A stretch of DNA of 64,000 bases from NCBI RefSeq assembly GCF_000485905.1, contig NC_022664.1:1364001-1428000 (forward strand). Direction: 5' to 3'. The stretch comes from Spiribacter curvatus. Its GTDB lineage: Bacteria > Pseudomonadota > Gammaproteobacteria > Nitrococcales > Nitrococcaceae. The notes below the pieces were generated by a model. That model was not told the DNA's origin. It made no database searches and saw only the letters and a program-made list of their open reading frames with translations. Shown here piece after piece: positions 18,562 through 26,001 of this stretch. Positions within the stretch are counted from its first letter, which is position 1, and every line of letters starts with the position of its first letter. The position numbers and the translations under genes are program-made.

Positions 18562-19372
18562 AGTCGAGCCGATAGAGTCGATCCGCTCCCAGCGCGAAGG
18601 GCTCGACGGTGGGCCGCCACGCCTGGTCCATATGGTCGATCGTCGGCAGGTTCAGCCCTGTTGGACCCGAGCCGATGATCACCGGCGCCACGACCAGGTA
18701 GAGCGAGTCCACCAGGCCTGCCGCGAGCCATGCCGAGACGGTCTGCGCGCCTCCCTCCACCAGCAGGCGGCGGATACCTGCCGCGGACAGACACTCCAGC
18801 ACCGCTGCCGGTGACCCATCCAGGAGCGGAAAATGTCGATCCACCGGCGGCGCTGTGGCGGTCGGGGGGGTCACCGCCCAGGTCGGCGCGGCGCCATCCA
18901 CGAATACATGCCGATGGGGGGTTAGATGATCGCGGCTGATCACGACCACGCGCGTCGGGTTGGGACCGCTGACCGCCCGGACCGTCAGCTGTGGGTCATC
19001 GGCGACGACCGTTCCGGCCCCGACCAGCACCGCGTCGCAGAGCGCCCGAAGGCGGTGCAGATGGACCCGGTCAGCCTCGCCGGTGACGTAGCGTGAGTGG
19101 CCGCTTGGAGTGGCGATCCGGCCGTCCAGGCTCTGTCCGAGTTGGGCAACGACCCGCGGCCGCCCCGTCACCGGACGGGTCAGAGGGGCGTAGCGGGCGC
19201 TCAGCGCAGCGTCGATCGCAGGGGCCGACAGACCGGCCACATCCGCTGGTTCCAGACATTGCGCATCGGCCGCGACCGATCCGCCGATGGCCTGACCCCG
19301 ACACTGGCGGATGAGCGCCGGCCAGACCGTCTCTGGCCGCTGCCCCGTTCCTGAAACGTCTTTTTGTGCCAT
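18548..19372 (-). CDS. RibD C-terminal-type (dihydrofolate reductase-like) reductase
   Basis: A 274-residue protein with the reductase fold of RibD: VVAQLGQSLDGRIAT (near 73-87), ALCDAVLVGAGTVVADDPQLTVR and LLVEGGAQTVSAWL. In riboflavin synthesis this domain reduces the ribosylamino-pyrimidine intermediate with NADPH. There is no deaminase domain; instead an N-terminal stretch of about 65 residues has no clear motif. It is divergent from the RibA-type gene across 62 bases and convergent with the UPF0104 gene. It probably reduces a pyrimidine or pterin intermediate made from GTP. The annotated ATG lacks a clear Shine-Dalgarno. Confidence 0.83.
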   Translation of the reverse strand: MAQKDVSGTGQRPETVWPALIRQCRGQAIGGSVAADAQCLEPADVAGLSAPAIDAALSARYAPLTRPVTGRPRVVAQLGQSLDGRIATPSGHSRYVTGEADRVHLHRLRALCDAVLVGAGTVVADDPQLTVRAVSGPNPTRVVVISRDHLTPHRHVFVDGAAPTWAVTPPTATAPPVDRHFPLLDGSPAAVLECLSAAGIRRLLVEGGAQTVSAWLAAGLVDSLYLVVAPVIIGSGPTGLNLPTIDHMDQAWRPTVEPFALGADRLYRLDFNGA

Positions 19373-19434
19373 ATTGGCGGAATTGTTACAGGCCTGGACG
19401 GTCTATTGCGAGAAATCGTCTTCAAGGAGCAGGC

Positions 19435-20547
19435 ATGCAGCGCATCCGGCGCGCACTGATCGATCTCAGGCGGGGCGAACCCGTTCACTTGGCGCATCCG
19501 GCCGGCGGAATGCTGATACTGGCGCTCGAGAACCTGAGCGACGCATTGCTGGGCCGCGCGCGAACGCTCGCCGCCGGCGACCCCTACCTGCTGATCACGC
19601 GACACCGCGCCCATGCAATGGGTCTGGATGACGGCGACCGTCATGATCTGGCCATGACATTGGATGCCGATCATCCCGTTGAGACCGCCATCGAGCTCGC
19701 GAGCGATCAGGCCGACTCGCCGGTGGACCGGGGCAGCCGGGCCGCCGAAGCCGCTGAGCAGGAGGCCCTCAACCTTGCCCGACAGGCGACGCTGCTACCG
19801 GCGCTGGTCGCCATCGCCACCGGCGAGGAAGACGCACGGCTCAATGACGAGATCGGGCGCGGCGAGGTCCTCTCCATCGAGATAACCGATATTCATAGCG
19901 CATGCATCGAGAACGCTCGACAGCCTGAGCGTATCAGCGAGGCACGCGTGCCGTTGGCGGATGCGGAGCAATCACGATTCATTCTCTACCGCGAGGCGGA
20001 CGGCCTGCTCGAGCATGTGGCACTGATTGTCGGCGATCCCACGCAATGGCCGGACACCCCTGCCCTGCGCATGCACTCCGCCTGTCTCACCGGCGATCTG
20101 TTCGGTTCGCTGCGCTGCGACTGCGGCGAGCAGCTCAGAAGCGCGGTGGGGACGATCGCCGACGAAGGCGGGGGTATCCTCCTCTACCTCGCCCAGGAGG
20201 GTCGCGGCATTGGTCTCGCCAATAAGCTCCGCGCCTATGGCCTGCAGGACACCGGACTGGACACCGTTGACGCCGATCGGCTGCTTGGCTTCGGGGCGGA
20301 TGAGCGCCGTTACGAGGTAGCGGCTGCGATGCTGGACGACCTCGGCATCGATCGGGTTCGGCTGATGACGAACAATCCCGGCAAAATCGCCGCGCTGGAG
20401 CGTCACGGCATTGAGATCGCGGGGCGCGAGGCGATTCATGGCGCACTCAACCGACACAACCAACGCTATCTGACCACCAAGGCCGAGCGGGCCGGCCACT
20501 GGCTGGAAGAGGTGATCACCGGTACCGCCGATCGCCACTCGCGCTAG
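19435..20547 (+). CDS. ribA: GTP cyclohydrolase II (RibA type) with an extra N-terminal domain
   Basis: GTP cyclohydrolase II opens GTP and releases formate and pyrophosphate, giving the diaminopyrimidine that starts riboflavin and some pterin routes. The C-terminal 200 residues are canonical: zinc cysteines in MHSACLTGDLFGSLRCDCG, then LAQEGRGIGLANKLRAYGLQ and MTNNPGKIAALERHGIEI. The N-terminal 170 residues lack the acidic active-site motif of RibB and look like a degenerate or unrelated domain. ATG 19435 has AAGGAG five bases upstream; an in-frame ATG at 19366 would run into the divergent RibD-like start. It could serve riboflavin synthesis, the local cluster, or both. Confidence 0.87.
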   Translation: MQRIRRALIDLRRGEPVHLAHPAGGMLILALENLSDALLGRARTLAAGDPYLLITRHRAHAMGLDDGDRHDLAMTLDADHPVETAIELASDQADSPVDRGSRAAEAAEQEALNLARQATLLPALVAIATGEEDARLNDEIGRGEVLSIEITDIHSACIENARQPERISEARVPLADAEQSRFILYREADGLLEHVALIVGDPTQWPDTPALRMHSACLTGDLFGSLRCDCGEQLRSAVGTIADEGGGILLYLAQEGRGIGLANKLRAYGLQDTGLDTVDADRLLGFGADERRYEVAAAMLDDLGIDRVRLMTNNPGKIAALERHGIEIAGREAIHGALNRHNQRYLTTKAERAGHWLEEVITGTADRHSR

Positions 20548-21353
20548 GCGCGCGGCTGCGGCGCCGATAGTCGTGCCAGCGGGAACTGCGCCGTCTCGGT
20601 CAGAACGCGTGCCAGCGATTCGGCGTAATGGGCCGCGAGTTCTCCGCCCAGCGCGGCGTCGCCAGCCCGCGCATCACCCGCCACGCCGGTCCGATTCAGA
20701 TCACCCGCCAACCAGGCGAACCGTGCCGGGCGCGTCTCTGCACCAATCCATTTGAAAGCCGCGAGCGCATCATACTCGATCGAAACGGCATGATCGGCCT
20801 GTTGGTCCGCCACCTGTGTTGGTGCGAAGTGCCGCATCAGCGCCGTCTCCAGCGCACCGCCATGCAGGCCCTCCCGCGCCTCACGGGCGCTGATCGCATC
20901 GACGGGGGGTGGAAAATCGAAGTAGCAGGCCTTCACGACCAGTAGCCCGAGATCCCGGCGCAGCCGCAGCGCTGCGGTGTCCATCGCGGCGAGATTGCCA
21001 CCATGGGCGGAGAACATCACCAACCGACGGAATCCCGATCGTGCCACAGAGGCTCCGATGTCATAGAGCATCGCCTCGAAGGTCGCCGGCTCCAGCGCCA
21101 GGGTCCCTGGAAAGCCCGCATGCTCGATACCCTGGCCAACGTTGAGTGTCGGCAGGCGCAACACCGACCCACCGCCCGTGCAGCGCTCGATCGCGGCCAT
21201 CGACAGGCCCTCAGCAATACAGGCATCCGTCGACAGCGGCAGATGCGCACCGTGCTGTTCGACCGCACCCAGCGGCAGCAGGGCGACCGCGTCGTTACCA
21301 CTGGCGCTGGCCAGTGATTGCGTGGTGTGATCCGCCCACTCCGCGGTGGTCAT
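20544..21353 (-). CDS. Creatininase family amidohydrolase
   Basis: A 269-residue protein of the creatininase superfamily. The metal-binding motifs are intact: LPLGAVEQHGAHLPLSTDA (Glu, His and Asp ligands), FSAHGGN and LHGGALETALM. Members hydrolyse cyclic or linear amides, including creatinine, and the formyl group of formylamino-pyrimidines in archaeal flavin and F420 synthesis (ArfB). Next to a GTP cyclohydrolase gene, the second type of reaction is an attractive guess only. ATG 21353 overlaps the uracil-DNA glycosylase stop as ATGA. The end overlaps the ribA-type gene by four bases, convergent. Confidence 0.83.
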   Translation of the reverse strand: MTTAEWADHTTQSLASASGNDAVALLPLGAVEQHGAHLPLSTDACIAEGLSMAAIERCTGGGSVLRLPTLNVGQGIEHAGFPGTLALEPATFEAMLYDIGASVARSGFRRLVMFSAHGGNLAAMDTAALRLRRDLGLLVVKACYFDFPPPVDAISAREAREGLHGGALETALMRHFAPTQVADQQADHAVSIEYDALAAFKWIGAETRPARFAWLAGDLNRTGVAGDARAGDAALGGELAAHYAESLARVLTETAQFPLARLSAPQPRA

Positions 21354-22030
21354 GCCAGCGTCTCCAACCGATCCAGCCGTGCCGCCAGTAGCCCGGGAAA
21401 GTGTTTGAACCAGGTCGCGTTGAGCGGCGAGGGATGTGGCAGCGGATGCAGTGTCAACCGGCGGAGTGTGCCATCGGGGCCGCGGTAATCGAGGCATAGC
21501 GACTGCTCGAAACGGTCCTCGCGCTGCCAGTACTGTTGCAGTTGCTCACGGACCGCCGCCGTCTGGCCAAGACCGAACCAGAAAAAGGCTTCCCGGCCGA
21601 GCGTGATGACGTCGCTACCGTTCCACAGCTCGAGGAGAACGTCGGCGACCAGTGGTTGGAAGCGTCGCTTCACCGCCATCGGCCAGGCCTTGTTGCCCAG
21701 TGGTTTGTAGGGAACAGTATTGGCCCAGAAGTAGGGAGCACCCGCAGCGAGGGCATCGCGGGTTCCATTCATCTCGCCGCCGTGATGACGCTGAAACAGC
21801 ACCCGCCGCACCTGCCGGCCGCCCGCGCCGATGAATGGAACCCCGACATGGATCTCGTCCCGACCCGGGTCCCGGCCGAAAAAGGCGATCCGGGCATCGG
21901 CCGGCCCAAGTCCGAAAATCGGCTCGGTGGGTTGCCGGCCAGCGGCCTCGTAGACGGCTTCATCACGCCCGGCGAGGCCCTCCGAGGCGCTCTGGAACCG
22001 CTCCATCAGAGCGGTGGGGAGATCGCGCAT
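21350..22030 (-). CDS. Uracil-DNA glycosylase family protein
   Basis: A 226-residue member of the uracil-DNA glycosylase superfamily. The GLGPADARIAFFGRDPGRDE block and PFIGAGGRQVRRVL (residues about 30-65) resemble the uracil-binding motif region, and TLHPLPHPSPLNATWFKHFP (near 195-215) carries the HPSPLN catalytic-loop motif. It should remove uracil from DNA to start base excision repair. It starts one base after the stop of the upstream hypothetical gene and is coupled by ATGA to the creatininase gene. Confidence 0.82.
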   Translation of the reverse strand: MRDLPTALMERFQSASEGLAGRDEAVYEAAGRQPTEPIFGLGPADARIAFFGRDPGRDEIHVGVPFIGAGGRQVRRVLFQRHHGGEMNGTRDALAAGAPYFWANTVPYKPLGNKAWPMAVKRRFQPLVADVLLELWNGSDVITLGREAFFWFGLGQTAAVREQLQQYWQREDRFEQSLCLDYRGPDGTLRRLTLHPLPHPSPLNATWFKHFPGLLAARLDRLETLA

Positions 22031-22031
22031 T

Positions 22032-22451
22032 TCAGTGCACGGTCGCCTGGCGCTCGCGGGTTTCCTTGAGCACGCCGACAACGTCTTCCTCCCAGCTCTT
22101 GGCGAGGGGGGACTGCGCAACCAGCGCCGAGACTTCGTCCGCACTGACCGGGTCGCCGCCGTCGTCACCCACGGCAAGCCGGGAGTGATCCCGGTCACGG
22201 AGCTCGTAGGCACGCTCGCCGCTGTCGCCATCGCCGACCCGCAGGGTGATCTCGTCGGCGTCGACGATTGCCCGCCAGTTGACCTGCGCCATCCAGCCAC
22301 GGGCGTTGGAGTACAGAGACACGCCGGCGAGCTCATGGCCGCTGCCGCGTTGATTGTCCATGACGTGGACGCTGCTCGAGAGGTGCTCGAATGGGTTGTC
22401 TTCGAGGATCTGCAGGAGCTCTTTTTTGGGAATGACGGCCTCTGCTCGCAT
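22032..22451 (-). CDS. Hypothetical protein
   Basis: I do not recognise this 139-residue protein. It is soluble, acidic, begins MRAEAVIPKKELLQ and has a glycine- and aspartate-rich middle (IVDADEITLRVGDGDSGERAYEL) that could be beta strands. No membrane segment or catalytic motif is seen. ATG 22451 has AGGTGG five bases upstream; in-frame ATGs at 22493, 22490 and 22481 would extend it without such a signal. It is the first gene of a minus-strand run with the uracil-DNA glycosylase and creatininase genes, and is divergent from proQ. Confidence 0.65.
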   Translation of the reverse strand: MRAEAVIPKKELLQILEDNPFEHLSSSVHVMDNQRGSGHELAGVSLYSNARGWMAQVNWRAIVDADEITLRVGDGDSGERAYELRDRDHSRLAVGDDGGDPVSADEVSALVAQSPLAKSWEEDVVGVLKETRERQATVH

Positions 22452-22513
22452 CAAATCCACCTTTGCGGTCGCATAATTCATCACCTGCATCATACAACCC
22501 GACCGCCGGTCTG

Positions 22514-22540
22514 TTGACCCATATCCGCATCGCGTATGCT
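22514..22540 (+). promoter_or_regulatory. Weak candidate promoter for proQ
   Basis: TTGACC at 22514-22519 and TATGCT at 22535-22540 are separated by 15 bases, shorter than the ideal 17. They sit about 43 bases before the proQ ATG. Seen by eye only. Confidence 0.3.
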
Positions 22541-22582
22541 CTAGTTGTCGAAATTGATTTCCTGAGCAACGGCTACTCGATC

Positions 22583-23029
22583 ATGTCCAACTCGATTCGC
22601 CAGAGGCAGCGCCGTGCCGAGCGCACCCGCGACTTCCTCAAGGAACTGACCCAACGCTACCCCGCCTGCTTCAGCAGCCAGCGCGATGCGATACGCCCCC
22701 TCGAAATCGGCATTGAAAAGGCCCTGCGCGCAGCCCTTGATCATGACGATGGCGATCAGGCGGCGCCCAACTGGCTCATCCGCCAGGCACTCGCCCGATA
22801 CACCCGCTCACCGGCGTATCTGAATGCCATCATCGCTGGGCACGAACGGATCAATCTACAGGGCGAAGCGGTCGAGGCGGTCACCGAGTCCGCGATCAAC
22901 CGCGCCCACGAGCAGCGTGCTGAGCAGAAACAGCGCAGCGCCGAGCGTAAACGCCAAAAGGCCGAGGAGGCCGAGGCGCGCAAACGCCAGGAGAAGCTCT
23001 CGCAGCTCGCGGAGCGCTTCAATCAGTAA
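22583..23029 (+). CDS. proQ: ProQ/FinO-domain RNA chaperone
   Basis: A 148-residue RNA-binding protein. Residues about 12-100 form a ProQ/FinO domain: FLKELTQRYPACFS, RPLEIGIEKALRAAL, IRQALARYTRSPAYLNAIIAG and INLQGEAVEAVT. The last 45 residues are a charged helix rich in Gln, Glu, Arg and Lys (RAEQKQRSAERKRQKAEE). ProQ proteins bind structured small RNAs and mRNA 3' ends. ATG 22583 gives MSNSIRQRQRR, normal for the family; a longer frame from 22463 would overlap the divergent gene. Confidence 0.9.
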   Translation: MSNSIRQRQRRAERTRDFLKELTQRYPACFSSQRDAIRPLEIGIEKALRAALDHDDGDQAAPNWLIRQALARYTRSPAYLNAIIAGHERINLQGEAVEAVTESAINRAHEQRAEQKQRSAERKRQKAEEAEARKRQEKLSQLAERFNQ

Positions 23030-23058
23030 CCCCTGCCAAGCCGCAACAGGACACCCCA

Positions 23059-23241
23059 GTGAGCTCATCCATTGATCTGAAGGCATTGAGTCGGGACGCG
23101 CTGGCCTCGCTGCGCGACCGGGTCGAGACCGAACTCGAGGCGCGTGCATTCGAGGATCAGCTGCGCCGCGAACTGCAGTCCCACCTCAGCCGGCAGGCCT
23201 GGATCGACGATCATCATCAGGCGCAGCGGCGCCGGCGCTGA
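23059..23241 (+). CDS. Small hypothetical protein
   Basis: A 60-residue protein starting at GTG 23059. It is strongly helical and charged, with a heptad-like LKALSRDALASLRDRVETELEARAFEDQLRREL and a basic end QAQRRRR. It has no membrane segment and no family I recognise. It lies 29 bases after proQ and 14 bases before the BtuF-like gene on the same strand. The Shine-Dalgarno (ACAGGA) is weak. Codon bias matches the neighbours, so it is probably real. Confidence 0.5.
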   Translation: MSSSIDLKALSRDALASLRDRVETELEARAFEDQLRRELQSHLSRQAWIDDHHQAQRRRR

Positions 23242-23255
23242 GCCAGTCTCCAACG

Positions 23256-24152
23256 ATGGCGCAACGCATTGTCTCGCTGCTTCCCGGAGCCACGGAGATT
23301 GTCGCCGCGCTGGGACTCGCCGACCGGCTGGTGGGTATTTCCGCTGAATGCGACCAGCCATCCGCCCTGATGGATCGGCCACGCGTCAGCATCGCCGCCC
23401 TGGATACCGGGGAAACGGACCCCGCTGCGATCGACCGCGAGGTGCGGGCACGACTGGCGAGCGGCGCGCCGCACTTCCGCGCTGACAGCGACGCCCTGCG
23501 GGCACTGCGACCCGACCTCGTGCTCTCGCAGTCGCTTTGTGATGTCTGTGCCGCCACCCCCGACAGCCTGACCGCCAGGGCGATTGGCGATGCCACGGTG
23601 CTGGCGCTGGATGGTCGCGACCTCAAGGGACTGCTTCGGGATATCGAGCGGGTGGCGGCCGCCGCTGGCGTGCCCGATCGGGGCGTGAGGCTTATCCAGT
23701 CACTCGAACGACGGCGGCGGACGGTCGCCGAGCGGCCGCGCTCAACCGCGCGGGTGCTCGCCGTGGAATGGCCGGAGCCATTGTTCATCGGCGGCCACTG
23801 GGTACCGGATATGATCGTGACGGCCGGCGCCCGGGCGCTGAATGCGCCGGGCGATCACTCGGTCGCAATCGACTGGGACCAGGTCCGCGATTTCGCACCA
23901 ACGGTCGTACTGGTACTCCCCTGCGGACAGTCCATTCGCGGAGCGGCGACCGGACTGCAGTCGCTGCAACAGCGGCCGGGCTGGCGCGCACTCCCCGCCG
24001 TCCGGCGCGGTGAGGTCTATCTCCTCGATGGCAACCGATACTTCAGTCGCCCGGGGCCCGCGGCGTTCACGGGTCTCGAGATCACCGCGCATATCCTCGG
24101 TACCGACGCCACCGACCCGGCACCCGGCGCCTGGCGCCGCGCCACGGAGTAA
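23256..24152 (+). CDS. BtuF-like cobalamin/metal-chelate binding protein without a signal peptide
   Basis: A 298-residue protein of the BtuF/FhuD periplasmic-binding fold: RIVSLLPGATEIVAALGLADRLVGIS at the start, LRPDLVLSQSLCDVC, then EWPEPLFIGGHWVPDMI and RPGPAAFTGLEITAHIL. Members bind vitamin B12 or iron chelates. The protein begins directly at the domain, with no signal peptide or lipobox, so it appears cytoplasmic, as do several cobalamin-binding homologues. A B12-dependent ribonucleotide reductase is in the same window but no BtuCD genes are. It is followed with a one-base overlap by the SLC13 transporter. Confidence 0.78.
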   Translation: MAQRIVSLLPGATEIVAALGLADRLVGISAECDQPSALMDRPRVSIAALDTGETDPAAIDREVRARLASGAPHFRADSDALRALRPDLVLSQSLCDVCAATPDSLTARAIGDATVLALDGRDLKGLLRDIERVAAAAGVPDRGVRLIQSLERRRRTVAERPRSTARVLAVEWPEPLFIGGHWVPDMIVTAGARALNAPGDHSVAIDWDQVRDFAPTVVLVLPCGQSIRGAATGLQSLQQRPGWRALPAVRRGEVYLLDGNRYFSRPGPAAFTGLEITAHILGTDATDPAPGAWRRATE

Positions 24153-25948
24153 TGCCGATGGGTTGGGAGGGATGGCTGACGATCCTCATCGTGCTCTCGG
24201 TTCTGGGCGGACTGGCAACCGGCCTCGCCTCGCCGGTGGGCATTCTCTTCACGGGGCTGGCCCTGTTGGTCACAGCAAGCGCAGTCACCGGAAGCGAGCA
24301 ACTGCTGGATGCCGCGACCGCCGCGGAGGGGTTTGGCAGTAGTGGCCTGATCACGGTTGGACTGCTGTTCGTCGTGGCCTCAGGACTCACCCGCACTGGA
24401 GCGATCGCGATGATCGCCGAACCACTCATCGCCCGGTCCCGTGGGCTGCGCTCTGCCCAGCTGGGCCTGCTGACTCCGGTTGCCGCGCTCAGCGCGTTTC
24501 TCAACAACACCCCCATTGTCGCGGTCTTCCTGCCGGTGGTGGATGACCTCGCGCGACGTCTGCAGTTACCGGCCTCGCGCCTCTATCTGCCCCTCAGTTA
24601 TGCCGCCATCCTGGGCGGGACCTGCACGCTGATCGGCACCAGCACCAACCTCATCATCAATGACCTCGCGAGCGCCGGCCGCGGGATGGAAGGCCTTGGC
24701 TTGTTTGATCTTGCCTGGGTCGGCGTACCGATCACGCTGGTCGGGCTTGTGTATCTGTTAACAGCCTCTCCATGGCTCCTGCCCGATCGCCGTGACAGCG
24801 CTGCCGATCGACTCGACCCACGGCAGTACACCGTCGAAGTCGAGGTGATCCGCGACGGACCGCTGGTCGGCAAGTCGATCAAGGACGCCGGGCTACGGCA
24901 TCTGCCGGGACTGTTTCTCGCCGAGATTGAGCGCGAAGGCCAGCTCATTCCCGCTGTCGGCCCCAGCGAACGGTTGCGCGCCAGTGATCGGCTGGTGTTT
25001 GTCGGGGTGCTGGAGTCGGTGGTCGACCTGCATAAGATGCGGGGGCTGCGGCCGGCCACCCGGGCCGTCGAGGATCTCAATGAGCCGCGGCGTGAGCGCT
25101 GTCTGGTCGAGGCCGTTGTCTCCGAGGCCTGTCCACTGGTGGGCCGCAGCATTCGTGCCGGGCGCTTCCGCGAGCGCTATCAGGCCGCCGTCATCGCCGT
25201 TGCCCGTGGTGGGCGTCAGCTGCCCGGCAAGATCGGTGATATCGTCCTGCGCCCCGGCGACACCCTGCTGCTCGAGACCCACCCGAGTTTCGTCGACCGC
25301 CAGCGCGATGCGCGCGACTTCTATCTCGTCAGCGGCGTCGAGGACTCGGCACCGCCGCAGCACGACAAGGCCTGGCTGGCGATACCGATCCTCGCCGCTA
25401 TGGTGGCGCTCGCGGCGACGCCCTGGATGAGCATGCTCAACGCCGCCCTGCTCGCCGCCATGGCGCTGGTGGTGACACGCTGCATGCAGCTCGGCGAAGC
25501 GATCCGCAATGTCAACTGGAATGTCCTGCTGGTCATCGGCGCCGCGCTCGGCATCGGCCAGGCCATGGACAATAGCGGCGCCGCCGCCGCCATCGGCGGC
25601 CAGGTCATGGCACTCACTGACGGCCGGCCGCTGCTCGCCCTCGCCGCCATCTATCTGCTGACAATGGTCACCACCGAAATGATCACCAATAACGCCGCGG
25701 CGGTGCTGATGTTCCCCATCGCCATGGCGGCCGCAGAGTCGCTCGGTGTGTCCGCCACGCCGTTCGCCATTGCAATCATGATCGCGGCATCGGCAGCATT
25801 CGCCACACCCATCGGCTACCAGACCAACCTCATGGTCTTTGGCCCGGGCGGCTATCGCTTCGGCGACTATGTCCGCTTTGGTCTGCCGCTCAACCTCATT
25901 GCCATGACCCTGGCATTGCTGATCATCCCCAGGGTCTGGCCGCTGTAA
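24152..25948 (+). CDS. SLC13/DASS-type permease with two TrkA-C domains
   Basis: A 598-residue inner membrane transporter. Hydrophobic segments lie at about 5-190 and 415-598, and between them two RCK_C (TrkA-C) domains occupy about 225-300 and 310-390, seen as VIRDGPLVGKSIKDAGLRHL and VSEACPLVGRSIRAGRFRE. The membrane halves carry the repeated family motif (SAFLNNTPIVAVFLPV and MITNNAAAVLMFPIA) and TPIGYQTNLMV. Relatives import sulfate, dicarboxylates or other anions with sodium. The substrate is not evident from context. Confidence 0.87.
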   Translation: MPMGWEGWLTILIVLSVLGGLATGLASPVGILFTGLALLVTASAVTGSEQLLDAATAAEGFGSSGLITVGLLFVVASGLTRTGAIAMIAEPLIARSRGLRSAQLGLLTPVAALSAFLNNTPIVAVFLPVVDDLARRLQLPASRLYLPLSYAAILGGTCTLIGTSTNLIINDLASAGRGMEGLGLFDLAWVGVPITLVGLVYLLTASPWLLPDRRDSAADRLDPRQYTVEVEVIRDGPLVGKSIKDAGLRHLPGLFLAEIEREGQLIPAVGPSERLRASDRLVFVGVLESVVDLHKMRGLRPATRAVEDLNEPRRERCLVEAVVSEACPLVGRSIRAGRFRERYQAAVIAVARGGRQLPGKIGDIVLRPGDTLLLETHPSFVDRQRDARDFYLVSGVEDSAPPQHDKAWLAIPILAAMVALAATPWMSMLNAALLAAMALVVTRCMQLGEAIRNVNWNVLLVIGAALGIGQAMDNSGAAAAIGGQVMALTDGRPLLALAAIYLLTMVTTEMITNNAAAVLMFPIAMAAAESLGVSATPFAIAIMIAASAAFATPIGYQTNLMVFGPGGYRFGDYVRFGLPLNLIAMTLALLIIPRVWPL

Positions 25949-26001
25949 CGCGGGACCGCTAGGCTGTCGGCATGACTCAAGGCAATCGATCGGAGGCTTC
26001 A

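Noticed and set aside
19373-19434. FMN riboswitch between the RibD-like and RibA-type genes
   Set aside because: Only 62 bases, far too short for the FMN aptamer, and no matching motif seen.
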